A stretch of DNA of 64,000 nucleotides from JBKEDC01 sp047971925 (GTDB taxonomy: Bacteria; Bacteroidota; Bacteroidia; Bacteroidales; Prolixibacteraceae). Each line of letters opens with the position of its first letter. Within the stretch, counting starts at the first letter, position 1. Made by a program: the position numbers and the translations under genes. This document shows positions 1-7,825 of the stretch, in pieces. Where the stretch lies: assembly GCA_047971925.1 (NCBI GenBank), contig JBKEAC010000003.1, positions 9,374 through 73,373 on the forward strand, read 5' to 3'. The notes under the pieces are model-generated. The model searched no databases and was not told the DNA's origin. It was given only the letters and a program-made list of their open reading frames with translations.

Positions 1-40
1 AATAAAATTTCTAGTCAATACACCTACTAACTATTTAACC

Positions 41-940
41 ATGAGTTGGAATACCAGTAAAAAAAAATTCGAAGAATACTTGCGACTTGAGCGAGCGCTG
101 TCGCCAAATTCTATTTCTGCCTATTTGAGTGATATATCGAAATTTATTCAATTTATGAATTTAGAATATCCAAATCTTAATGCCGAGAAAGTGAATCACG
201 ATCACTTGCAGCATTTTTTAGAGCATTTAAATGAATCAGGATCTAGTATCCGCACACAAGCACGCACACTATCGGGCATTAAATCCTTTTTTAATTTACT
301 GAAAGTAGAAGAATTACTGAAAGTTAATCCGGCAACCGACATCACAATTCGCAATGTAGAACGGAATGTTCCCGAAATTCTTACCATTGCCGAAATTGAT
401 GCCCTAATAGCAGCTGTTAATTTGAAGAGTGCAGAGGGGGAGCGCAACGTTGCGATGCTTGAAACGCTTTATAGCTGTGGACTTCGTGTTTCAGAATTGA
501 TTAATTTAAAAATAACGGATTTGTTTTTTAATCAAGGTTTTATTGAAGTTTCGGGAAAAGGAGAAAAGAAACGCTTAGTTCCAATTAGCGATGTTTGTAA
601 AAATAAGATAACAGCATATATTCAAAATTCACGAAAGCACATCAAAATAAAACCATCATATCAAAACTATTTGTTTTTAAACCGTCGTGGTTCTTCGCTT
701 AGTCGTGTGATGATTTTTACAATAGTGAAAGGATTGGCTGAACAAATTGGTTTAAAGAAAAGTGTGAGCCCTCACACTTTCCGACATTCTTTTGCTACAC
801 ATTTAATTGCAGGAGGTGCCGATTTACGAGTGGTGCAGGACATGCTAGGACATGAATCAATTCTGACTACCGAGATTTATCTTCAAATTGACCCCCAACA
901 GCTCAAAGAATCTGTGAGCTTATATCATCCCCAATCATAA
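41..940 (+). CDS. xerD: Site-specific tyrosine recombinase XerD
   Basis: Tyrosine recombinase that resolves chromosome dimers at dif, normally as a XerC/XerD heterotetramer in the cytoplasm. The 299-residue length is typical. Residues 1-95 form the SAM-like core-binding domain. The catalytic domain carries all expected residues: Arg149 (SCGLRVSEL), Lys173, His245 and Arg248 (PHTFRHSFATHL), His271 (LGHES) and the nucleophile Tyr280. The ATG start gives a standard N-terminus. XerC and XerD are hard to separate by eye; XerD is the usual label for this form in Bacteroidota. It is convergent with the next gene, and a strong hairpin lies between them. No prophage or integron context is seen, so a housekeeping role is more likely than a phage integrase. 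Confidence 0.93.
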   Translation: MSWNTSKKKFEEYLRLERALSPNSISAYLSDISKFIQFMNLEYPNLNAEKVNHDHLQHFLEHLNESGSSIRTQARTLSGIKSFFNLLKVEELLKVNPATDITIRNVERNVPEILTIAEIDALIAAVNLKSAEGERNVAMLETLYSCGLRVSELINLKITDLFFNQGFIEVSGKGEKKRLVPISDVCKNKITAYIQNSRKHIKIKPSYQNYLFLNRRGSSLSRVMIFTIVKGLAEQIGLKKSVSPHTFRHSFATHLIAGGADLRVVQDMLGHESILTTEIYLQIDPQQLKESVSLYHPQS

Positions 941-960
941 GAGAAAGAACAAACAATAAA

Positions 961-1015
961 AAAAGGCTGAAAGCATGACTTCTCATTTAATTGGTCATGC
1001 TTTCAGCCCTTTTTC
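961..1015. terminator. Bidirectional intrinsic terminator
   Basis: Perfect 15-bp inverted repeat (965-979 and 994-1008) with a 14-nt loop, preceded by an A-run and followed by a T-run. It can terminate xerD on the plus strand and the convergent EEP gene on the minus strand. Confidence 0.9.
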
Positions 1016-1040
1016 AAAAAAAATAATTCCCTTAATGTTC

Positions 1041-2099
1041 CTAATTTTCTTGAATTAATCGACATTTAATAGGGAAGTGGTCAGAATAATCCACATGTTC
1101 CGTTTTGAAATTATACGATTTAAACTGATCACCATGAAAAATATAGTCTATCCTGAAAGACGGTAGTTTTCCATGATATGTACCTCCCAAATGATTTCCC
1201 GATTCTACAAAGGCATCATTTAAATTAGCACCTTTAACTTCCTGATAAGTGTATGACACTGGAGTGTCGTTAAAATCACCACACACAATAACCGGATATG
1301 GCGATGTTTCAATCGATTTGCGTAAGGCATCAACTTGTTCAGCCCGCTTAATAAAACCTCTCTTAAGTTTATTAACATAGAGTTCCGCATCTTTCAACAA
1401 TTCGGTTTGACTTTCCACTCCAATAGAATCAATTAAACCAATATCATTTCGAGTGAATGCATAACTCTGTAAGTGGCAATTATATATTCGGATAGTATCA
1501 CCACCTTTAAGCACATCGGCATAAATAAAATTATTGCCTGTTCCTTCAAAGTCTTGTTTTTTGCTATTAATGAATGGATAGTTCGACATGATAACTTGTC
1601 CACCTTTACTCAATCCATATTTAGGTAAATTATAGCCTTCAAATTCTTCTTTCCAATCACCATAAATTCTTCCAGCATAGCTAGCTTCTTGCATGCAGAT
1701 GACATCAGCTTCAAATTGTTCTAAATATTTAACCACCTGCAATACATTTTGCTTTACCGTCTTTTTGGAATTTCCACCAAAAAAACCTTGCACATTATAA
1801 CTCACCACATCAATGCCATAGTTTTCAGTTTCTTTACCCGAAAATTGGTAATAATTAGCCACATGTCCATATCCGAGTGCAATTAACAAGAGTGATGGCA
1901 ACGCATACAGCGGTTTAAAAATTAACCAAAATAAAATAGCCAAGATATTAGCAAATAAAAAATAAGAAAAAGCTAATCCAAGAAAAGCTGGAGCCCAATA
2001 ATTAGCTGGACTAATATAAACCGATAAGTAGGAGCCTGCCAAACAAATAATGGCTATGATATTTAGCACGGTGAAGATGCCTTTAAAAAAATTTCTCAC
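1041..2099 (-). CDS. Membrane-anchored endonuclease/exonuclease/phosphatase (EEP) family protein
   Basis: The N-terminal 80 residues contain three hydrophobic segments (about 8-29, 36-61 and 65-80). They are followed by a complete EEP (DNase I-like) fold: VVSYNVQGFF, ADVICMQEAS (metal-binding Glu), VIVCGDFNDTP, RIDYIFHGD and the C-terminal YSDHFPI with the catalytic His. This membrane-plus-EEP architecture is common in Bacteroidota, but its substrate is not established; phosphodiesters of nucleic acid, lipid or sugar are all possible. The domain probably faces the periplasm, which is inference. A TATCTTTG -7 element lies about 30 nt upstream of the start. Confidence 0.85.
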   Translation of the reverse strand: MRNFFKGIFTVLNIIAIICLAGSYLSVYISPANYWAPAFLGLAFSYFLFANILAILFWLIFKPLYALPSLLLIALGYGHVANYYQFSGKETENYGIDVVSYNVQGFFGGNSKKTVKQNVLQVVKYLEQFEADVICMQEASYAGRIYGDWKEEFEGYNLPKYGLSKGGQVIMSNYPFINSKKQDFEGTGNNFIYADVLKGGDTIRIYNCHLQSYAFTRNDIGLIDSIGVESQTELLKDAELYVNKLKRGFIKRAEQVDALRKSIETSPYPVIVCGDFNDTPVSYTYQEVKGANLNDAFVESGNHLGGTYHGKLPSFRIDYIFHGDQFKSYNFKTEHVDYSDHFPIKCRLIQEN

Positions 2100-2126
2100 G
2101 TTTCAAGAATTGTTCAATTGATTAGA

Positions 2127-2134
2127 CAAAGATA
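2127..2134 (-). promoter_or_regulatory. -7 promoter element for the EEP gene
   Basis: The minus strand reads TATCTTTG, a perfect match to the Bacteroidota -7 consensus TAnnTTTG, 28 nt upstream of the ATG. No clear TTTG -33 box is seen. Confidence 0.5.
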
Positions 2135-2676
2135 GTAATTATCTATTAACCTGAGTTTCTTATAAGCTTACGCCTCAAAAATAATTCAAAGAATAGCTTT
2201 TCATAAGTGCCACTATATCTGTTTTATGTCTAAATTTCAGCTTACTCCAAAACAGAACAAACCGAGAGGCAATCTTATTGAAACTCCGATTAATCACAAC
2301 GACTTTAAATGCAATTCATTTATTTTAGTTTATTATTGGTTTGACTTAACCAGTTGAGGAATAAACTTTTTGCAGAGTTTTTGGTTTTCAGAGGTAACGA
2401 GTTAGTAATCGTGCGTATTTCAGCAATTTGCGGTGCTATACTGTCAAATAACTCATGCCAAAAGTAAACAATATTTCTGAAACCAAACGCATATTTTTAC
2501 TCTTTCTTTATCCGATAAACACCTCTTATGTGGAAAGAATGAATAAGGCAAGGCTTTTATCGGAAATACTCTTTCGAGAAACGAGAAAGGAAGATTTTCG
2601 GTAAAATTCATTTTAACCTTGACGTTTCATTCTTGGAACATACCTTTGTGTTCGGATAAAGAAAGGTTTAGCATCT
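2135..2676. other. Accessory intergenic stretch
   Basis: Apart from the remnant at 2320-2496 no gene is supported here. A perfect 14-bp inverted repeat (2502-2515 and 2652-2665, core CTTTCTTTATCCGA) brackets about 136 bp just downstream of the KilA-N pseudogene. The span is too short for an insertion sequence with a transposase. It could be the trace of a small element or a regulatory hairpin. Confidence 0.4.
2320..2496 (-). pseudogene. Protein-coding remnant (C-terminal fragment, unknown family)
   Basis: On the minus strand a 58-codon open stretch ends at a TAA at 2322-2320. It reads like genuine protein, including AFGFRNIVYFWHELFDSI and IAEIRTITNSLPLKTKNS near the end. An in-frame TAA lies immediately upstream and there is no start codon, so this is at most the C-terminal end of a broken gene. 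The GFRN...F pattern recalls the C-termini of some DDE transposases, but this is a weak resemblance and I do not assign a family. It sits in the same accessory patch as the broken KilA-N gene. Confidence 0.4.
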
Positions 2677-3519
2677 TTATTTTTTAGCCTCTAATTTCCG
2701 AAATCCTTTTTCTGCATCAATTGCATTGAGGCGGGTCAGTTGCCGTTCTGCCATTTCACGCAGACAGGCGTATCGGGCAGATTTATCCATATCACGCTTC
2801 AAAAGTTCCGCATTAAATGATTCAAGATTTGCTAACACGACCAATTCGTTAATACTTGCCGTATCGCGTATATTCAACCCTTTCTTTGCGTATTCGGTAT
2901 TTGCTTCCCGCCATTGCTTTGCTGTACAAGCCCACAAAGCAAGGTTCAGCATATCGGCTTCATCCGCATAGGCGTATGCTTTTTCTCGTACAACATCAAT
3001 TTTTGGAATGATAAAATCACGCACCGCATCAGTATGAAGTGTATAGTTCACTTTACTTAGAACTCGTTTTACATTCCATTCGCCAAGCATCGGATTGTTT
3101 TCAGCCTCTTTAAGCCGTTGATATTCGGTAATCAAATAGAGCTTAAACACTGGGCTGAGCCACGAGCCGAATTCAAACGCAATATCTTTATGGGCATAAG
3201 TTCCGCCGTTTCGACCAGCTTGGGAAACGATCCCAATCGCATTGGTTGCCTCAATCCATTTGCGGGGTGTCATGTTAAAACGATTTGCTCCAGCCTCATG
3301 CAAAAAGGTGTCGAATTCGACACCTTTAAAGGTGGGGTTATGTAACATTTACCAAGCACCGAGAAACTCAAGGGTATTGCGATTACGCATCCAATTACGG
3401 ATATGATCATCGCCCTCTTGACCCTTTACCATATCGGTAAGACAAATATAATCGTTGTTTTTCTCCGAAATAATGGTTATTTCCGCTCCCTGTACCGTTA
3501 TTTTCTCTTTTTTGCTCAT
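2677..3519 (-). pseudogene. KilA-N domain protein, interrupted by one in-frame stop
   Basis: Reading from the ATG at 3519, the frame encodes a KilA-N N-terminus (NDYICLTDMVKG, HIRNWMRNRNTLEFLGAW), meets a TAA at 3351-3349, and continues in the same frame with MLHNPTFKGVEFDTF, GRNGGTYAHKDIAFEFGSW and FKLYLITEYQRLKE. The family normally has a Glu codon after LGAW/LGLW, so a single GAA-to-TAA change explains the break. The whole frame is 280 sense/stop positions plus the final stop. KilA-N domains bind DNA and are typical of phage and mobile DNA; chromosomal copies are common in Bacteroidota. The downstream part (2677-3348, 223 aa) could be translated from the ATG right after the stop, but it would lack half of the KilA-N domain. 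Its start lies 4 nt after the upstream ORF, so the two were co-transcribed. Confidence 0.85.
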
Positions 3520-3523
3520 ATGT

Positions 3524-3952
3524 TCATTCTACTTCTATGTTGTAATTTTCTCTCTTTGCCTGTTCTATGAATGTTTTTATGTTTTCAGCATTCCACTTTG
3601 TTGACGTGCTTATTATAGTATTATCAGCAAGTTGAATTACTTCGTCAGGCTTAATGTAATATCTTATTCTATTTGTACGCTCGTAAATCTCTTCTGCTTT
3701 TTCTTTCAAATCGAAAACCCCCATACTTCCTTGTATTTTATCGGGGAATATTTGTTTTAATTCGGAAAATGTTATTTGTGGTCTATCTTCAATTAACTTC
3801 TTTATTATGGCATTAACAAGTCTTCCTTTGTTGTATGAAATACCATTAAACCTAAACTTTGAAAAGTCCTTACTCCCATATTTGAATTTGAAAAATGTAT
3901 CAGTAACAACGAAAATTTCATTATTTGGACTACGGAATCTGCGGATTGTCAT
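3524..3952 (-). CDS. Hypothetical protein of the KilA-N patch
   Basis: A 142-residue basic protein that I do not recognise. It contains a probable winged-helix-like middle (LIEDRPQITFSELKQIFP) and a C-terminal segment DNTIISTSTKWNAENIKTF that recalls small modules found near mobile DNA, without a firm family. The reading frame is open upstream of the ATG all the way to the prmC stop codon at 4024-4022, and the extra codons read protein-like (NGYVYKENNPIAGM). The annotated ATG may therefore lie inside a gene whose 5' end was lost when the patch joined prmC. It is followed after 4 nt by the KilA-N pseudogene on the same strand. Real expression is uncertain. Confidence 0.55.
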   Translation of the reverse strand: MTIRRFRSPNNEIFVVTDTFFKFKYGSKDFSKFRFNGISYNKGRLVNAIIKKLIEDRPQITFSELKQIFPDKIQGSMGVFDLKEKAEEIYERTNRIRYYIKPDEVIQLADNTIISTSTKWNAENIKTFIEQAKRENYNIEVE

Positions 3953-4021
3953 TCCTGCAATTGGATTATTTTCTTTGTAAACATATCCGTTGAGTAACCG
4001 ATTTAAACGCCTAGCCCCCTC

Positions 4022-4870
4022 TCATTTTAAAATAGCCTTAATCATGCGGTCTTTTCGAAACACATCTTGCTTTAATTCGATCTGCTCGAAGCCTTTTTTT
4101 AGAAGCATTTGCTTCATTTCCGTTCCAAATTGCTCATTGATTTCAAAATAAATGCACCCCTTCCTTTTCAAATGGATTAAAGCAAAATCAGCAATAGCCT
4201 CATAGAACATTAGGGCTTTATCATCGGCAACAAACAGAGCGATATGAGGTTCGTGCTGCAACACATTATCATTCATTTTTTGTTTTTCCATTTCGAGCAC
4301 ATAAGGAGGATTGCTAATAATGGCATCAAATTTATGTGGTGCTTTAAAATTAGAGCTGTTTAATATATCGAGTTCAAAGAAATTCACATTAGCCGCATGG
4401 TTTTTAGCATTCCTTTCAGCAGTAGCTAGTGCCTCTTTTGATATATCGCATGCATAAACCCTAGCATTTGGAATTTGTTTTGCCACGCTAATCGCCACAC
4501 ATCCCGATCCGGTACATGCATCAAAAACATGAGCTGAAATCGTTGTTTGAAAATCATCAATCAACCATTGCACTAACTCCTCGGTTTCAGGTCGAGGAAT
4601 CAACACCGACGGATTGACCTCAAAATCTAACTCCATGAATTCTGTTTTTCCTAAAATATATTGTATCGGCACGTTTTTTTTCAACTGTTCAATGATATTT
4701 AAAATAGTTTGATGCTCATTTTCGCTCAATGATTTTTCTTTATTACACACCAAATCGGTGAGCGAATAAGATTTCAGATCATGAAAAATGTGCAGAATAA
4801 ATCCTTGAATTTCTTCCTTTGAATAATGTGGAGCTAACTCTTTTCGTATATTTGCTATATTTTGCAGCAT
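4022..4870 (-). CDS. prmC: Peptide chain release factor N5-glutamine methyltransferase
   Basis: Methylates the Gln of the GGQ motif in release factors RF1/RF2, using S-adenosylmethionine, in the cytoplasm. The N-terminal helical RF-recognition domain (about 1-80) is followed by FEVNPSVLIPRPETEELV and a Rossmann methyltransferase fold with FDACTGSGCVAISVA (SAM motif I, about 117-130) and the diagnostic SNPPY at 186-190, which holds the Gln side chain. The 282-residue length is normal. It is divergent from ribD and the promoters overlap. Its 3' end abuts the accessory patch: an ORF frame runs directly on from its stop codon. Confidence 0.95.
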   Translation of the reverse strand: MLQNIANIRKELAPHYSKEEIQGFILHIFHDLKSYSLTDLVCNKEKSLSENEHQTILNIIEQLKKNVPIQYILGKTEFMELDFEVNPSVLIPRPETEELVQWLIDDFQTTISAHVFDACTGSGCVAISVAKQIPNARVYACDISKEALATAERNAKNHAANVNFFELDILNSSNFKAPHKFDAIISNPPYVLEMEKQKMNDNVLQHEPHIALFVADDKALMFYEAIADFALIHLKRKGCIYFEINEQFGTEMKQMLLKKGFEQIELKQDVFRKDRMIKAILK

Positions 4871-4877
4871 AATTTTA

Positions 4878-4885
4878 TATTTTTG
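4878..4885 (+). promoter_or_regulatory. -7 element for ribD-cls
   Basis: TATTTTTG matches TAnnTTTG. Transcription would start near 4892 and give a leader of about 95 nt before ribD. Confidence 0.5.
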
Positions 4886-4886
4886 G

Positions 4887-4894
4887 CAAAGTTA
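4887..4894 (-). promoter_or_regulatory. -7 element for prmC
   Basis: The minus strand reads TAACTTTG, a match to TAnnTTTG, 16 nt upstream of the prmC ATG. It lies 1 bp from the opposing ribD -7 element, so the two promoters probably compete. Confidence 0.55.
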
Positions 4895-4986
4895 AAATTA
4901 ATATGCAGAAACAAGCCATAATTGCAGACTTCATACACACGAAAATAAATCAATGGCGAAGCAACTAGAAAAGCAAAGAAAAGCTG

Positions 4987-6030
4987 ATGAGTACAAATGA
5001 AAAATACATGCGCAGGTGTGTTGAACTTGCACAACTAGGTGCAGGAAATGTTTCTCCCAATCCGATGGTAGGAGCAGTGATCGTTTTTAATGATCAAATC
5101 ATTGGTGAGGGCTATCATCGGAAATATGGAGAATCTCACGCAGAAGTTCATGCGATTAATGCAGTACAAAATAAAGAGTCATTAAAACATTCCACCATTT
5201 TTGTAAGCCTAGAACCTTGTGCGCATTATGGAAAAACACCGCCCTGTGCTGAATTAATTATAAAAAGTGAAATTCCAAGGGTTGTGATTGGTTCAATCGA
5301 TCCTTTTGCTAAAGTGGCAGGGAAGGGCATTGAAATGCTACGTGCTCATGGAGTAGATGTGATTGTTGGTGTTGAAAAAGATCTTTGCGATGAATTAAAT
5401 CGATCGTTCTTCACTTTCCATCGCTTGAAACGACCGCATATCATTCTAAAATGGGCGCAAACTCTCGATGGTTTTATCGACAGAGATCGGAGCAATCCAG
5501 AACTAGGTCTGCCCACATGGATTAGCAATGAGCATTCACGCACACTCGTTCACAAGCAGCGCACCGAAGTTGATGCGATCTTGATTGGAACAAACACCGC
5601 ATTTAAGGATAATCCATCGCTCACCGTGCGCGATTGGTCGGGAAAGCAACCACTACGATTAGTCATAGATAAAAATAATAGGCTACCCGAAAATCTAAAC
5701 ATAAAGAGCGGAGATGCTCAAACAATCATCTTTACCAATGTGCAAGCAAATGATTCTGAATTGGTTCAATATGTTCGCCTTAATTTTAATCAGAACATTA
5801 TTCCTCAAATGCTCCAATGGATGTTTCAGCATGACATCCAATCGGTTGTAGTGGAGGGGGGGAATGTGTTACTCTCATCATTTATAGCAGCCAATCAGTG
5901 GGATGAAGCTCATGTGTACATCGGAAACAACTGGTTTGGGGCAGGAGTGAAAGCACCACAAATTACTCAACATTCCGCCTTAACCGAGACCATTGATGAT
6001 ACATTATTGAAAGTTTTTAAAAATAACTAG
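4987..6030 (+). CDS. ribD: Bifunctional riboflavin biosynthesis deaminase/reductase RibD
   Basis: Catalyses deamination of the pyrimidine and then NADPH-dependent reduction of the ribosyl side chain in riboflavin synthesis. The N-terminal deaminase has the zinc site HAEVHA (51-56) and SLEPCAHYGKTPPCAE (Cys78, Cys87). The C-terminal reductase begins at RPHIILKWAQTLDGFI and continues through WISNEHSRTLVHKQR and the AILIGTNTAFKDNPSLTVR region, ending with a VVVEGG motif. The length (347) is normal and both domains look intact. The cls gene follows 2 bp after the stop, so the two are co-transcribed. No FMN riboswitch is visible in the 115-nt upstream region. Confidence 0.95.
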   Translation: MSTNEKYMRRCVELAQLGAGNVSPNPMVGAVIVFNDQIIGEGYHRKYGESHAEVHAINAVQNKESLKHSTIFVSLEPCAHYGKTPPCAELIIKSEIPRVVIGSIDPFAKVAGKGIEMLRAHGVDVIVGVEKDLCDELNRSFFTFHRLKRPHIILKWAQTLDGFIDRDRSNPELGLPTWISNEHSRTLVHKQRTEVDAILIGTNTAFKDNPSLTVRDWSGKQPLRLVIDKNNRLPENLNIKSGDAQTIIFTNVQANDSELVQYVRLNFNQNIIPQMLQWMFQHDIQSVVVEGGNVLLSSFIAANQWDEAHVYIGNNWFGAGVKAPQITQHSALTETIDDTLLKVFKNN

Positions 6031-6032
6031 TA

Positions 6033-7490
6033 ATGACTATAACTGCTATTAATGTCATATGGCTGATTAATTCACTCTATGCACTCCTCATCGCCATATT
6101 AATCGTGATGATATTATTTGAAAAACGCACACCATTAAAGACCATTAGTTGGATCATGTTTGTTATTTTCATTCCAATTATTGGTGCTTTGAGTTATATC
6201 TTTTTTGGGCAGTTATACCGCAAAAAGAAAATGTTTTCTCGCAAAGGACTTAAAGGATTAGAGCAAATAAAACAGCTCACCATGAAACAACTTCATCTTA
6301 TAACAGAAACGGATATCACAGAGCTTTACGGATTAAAAGAAAATAAATATTTAATACAGTTACTCCTAAGTAATTCCAATTCACTTATCACAACCGACAA
6401 TGAAATCGATGTATTAAAAAATGGAGCGCAAAAGTTTGAACAACTCTTTGCAGCAATACAATCAGCAAAGAAACACATACACCTTGAATATTACATCATT
6501 GAAGACGATGTGATAGGCAATAAATTTCGTCAGATTCTAATTGAAAAAGCACAACAGGGAGTAGAAGTACGTTTAATTTATGATGATGTAGGTTGCTGGT
6601 CATTGTCGAAATATTTTTTACAATCTTTAAAAAACGCCGGTGTTCAAGTTCATTGCTTCATGCGTGTTCGCATGCCTCAATTTACTTCTAAAATCAATTA
6701 TCGGAACCATCGAAAAATCGCAATCATTGATGGTGAACTAGCATTTGTGGGAGGAATAAATATTGCCGATAGATATATTTATGGAGAAGAAAAACTGGGC
6801 GAATGGCGTGATACTCACATTCGCATGCGCGGTGGAGCTTCAACCATGCTTCAAGTTCAATTCTTAGTAGATTGGTTTTTTGTGTCAGCAGAAATGCTTT
6901 CAATTACAAAATATTTCCATTCATTCTCCAATTCACCAACTAGGAAAATGGTGCAAATACTCGCAGGAGGCCCCGATTCCGATTGGGACACAATCAACCA
7001 ATTCTATTTTGCAGCTATCTCATCGGCTCGTCGCCACATTTACATTGCCACCCCTTACTTAATTCCAACTACAGAAATAACCATCGCTCTTAAAATTGCA
7101 GCTCTAGCAAAAGTTGATGTCCGCATTCTTTTGCCAGAAGTGAGTGATGGTGCAATCCCACAATGGAGTACCTATTCTTTTATTGATGAATTACTTGAAG
7201 CTGGCGTGAAGATATATTTTTATCAACCTGGCTTTGTGCATAGCAAACTCATCATGGTTGATAGCAGTTTTTCATCGGTGGGCACTGCCAATTTTGATTT
7301 CCGGAGCCTTGAAACAAATTTTGAAATTAATGCCGTGATATACAACCAAGAAACAACTCTTGAATTGGAAGCTCAGTTCATGGAAGATATTTCAAAAAGT
7401 AGAGAAATTAACTTAGACGAATGGGAGCAACGTCCCCGCTCATTTAGACTAAAAGAAGCTTTATCGAGAATCATGAGCCCATTGTTATAA
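6033..7490 (+). CDS. cls: Cardiolipin synthase (phospholipase D family)
   Basis: Joins two phosphatidylglycerol molecules into cardiolipin in the inner membrane. Two N-terminal transmembrane segments (about 7-29 and 37-58) precede two PLD domains with complete HKD motifs: HRKIAIIDG (His226, Lys228, Asp233) and HSKLIMVDSSF (His403, Lys405, Asp410). The length of 485 fits ClsA-type enzymes. It lies 2 bp downstream of ribD. It ends at the 335-bp intergenic region holding a repeat fragment; no obvious terminator follows it. Confidence 0.93.
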   Translation: MTITAINVIWLINSLYALLIAILIVMILFEKRTPLKTISWIMFVIFIPIIGALSYIFFGQLYRKKKMFSRKGLKGLEQIKQLTMKQLHLITETDITELYGLKENKYLIQLLLSNSNSLITTDNEIDVLKNGAQKFEQLFAAIQSAKKHIHLEYYIIEDDVIGNKFRQILIEKAQQGVEVRLIYDDVGCWSLSKYFLQSLKNAGVQVHCFMRVRMPQFTSKINYRNHRKIAIIDGELAFVGGINIADRYIYGEEKLGEWRDTHIRMRGGASTMLQVQFLVDWFFVSAEMLSITKYFHSFSNSPTRKMVQILAGGPDSDWDTINQFYFAAISSARRHIYIATPYLIPTTEITIALKIAALAKVDVRILLPEVSDGAIPQWSTYSFIDELLEAGVKIYFYQPGFVHSKLIMVDSSFSSVGTANFDFRSLETNFEINAVIYNQETTLELEAQFMEDISKSREINLDEWEQRPRSFRLKEALSRIMSPLL

Positions 7491-7825
7491 TTAAGCTGTT
7501 TTTTTACTAATTATTCTCAAAATAACTCTATCAAAGAAGATATCTTGGGGGTGCCGGCATTCCTCCCCGCCATGCCGTCTGGCTTTCCGCTCCAATCTTT
7601 TAAGAGGGTGAGAACCAAAGCCCACTTAAAAGGATTTCCGTTACAATCCATCACTCGGCTGCGCAACACTTATTCGGAAAAAATATTGCTAAAAAACATT
7701 GTCATATCAATTCGGAGAAGCATACATATAATAAAGAAAACCCGTTGGCGGAATTATACTCCTAACTGTAATCCAAATTCAGAAAATCAAATATTGCAGA
7801 GTTGAAGGACAAAAAGAGATCAAAG
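7491..7825. other. Intergenic region with interspersed repeat fragment (locus D)
   Basis: Lies between the convergent cls and CPBP genes. It holds a partial copy of the interspersed repeat family, annotated separately at 7545-7757, and nothing else that I can support. The open frame across it is a by-product of the repeat. Confidence 0.6.
7545..7757 (+). repeat. Partial interspersed repeat, copy D (outer module only)
   Basis: Begins with GGGTGCCGGCATTCCTCCCC and shares, in the same order, a GGATTTCC..TTgCAATC segment, a GGCTGCGC/AGCTGCGCC segment and a TATATAATA segment with the minus-strand sequence at 43066-42867. It ends at CCCGTTGGCGGAATTA (7741-7756), whose 12-mer core is the end sequence of elements A and B. 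It lacks the inner module and the 42-bp array, so it is either a decayed copy or an independent outer module. Confidence 0.7.

Noticed and set aside
3304..3327. 24-nt perfect palindrome in the KilA-N pseudogene
   Set aside because: It encodes the conserved KGVEFDTF block of the family, so codon choice in conserved coding sequence explains most of the symmetry.
4903..4968. 21-codon ORF in the ribD leader
   Set aside because: Could be a leader peptide, but there is no attenuator hairpin and no amino-acid bias, so chance is more likely.
7545..7805. 86-codon ORF in repeat copy D, and the similar 42840-43061 frame
   Set aside because: They are repeat sequence with low-complexity translation and no support as protein genes.
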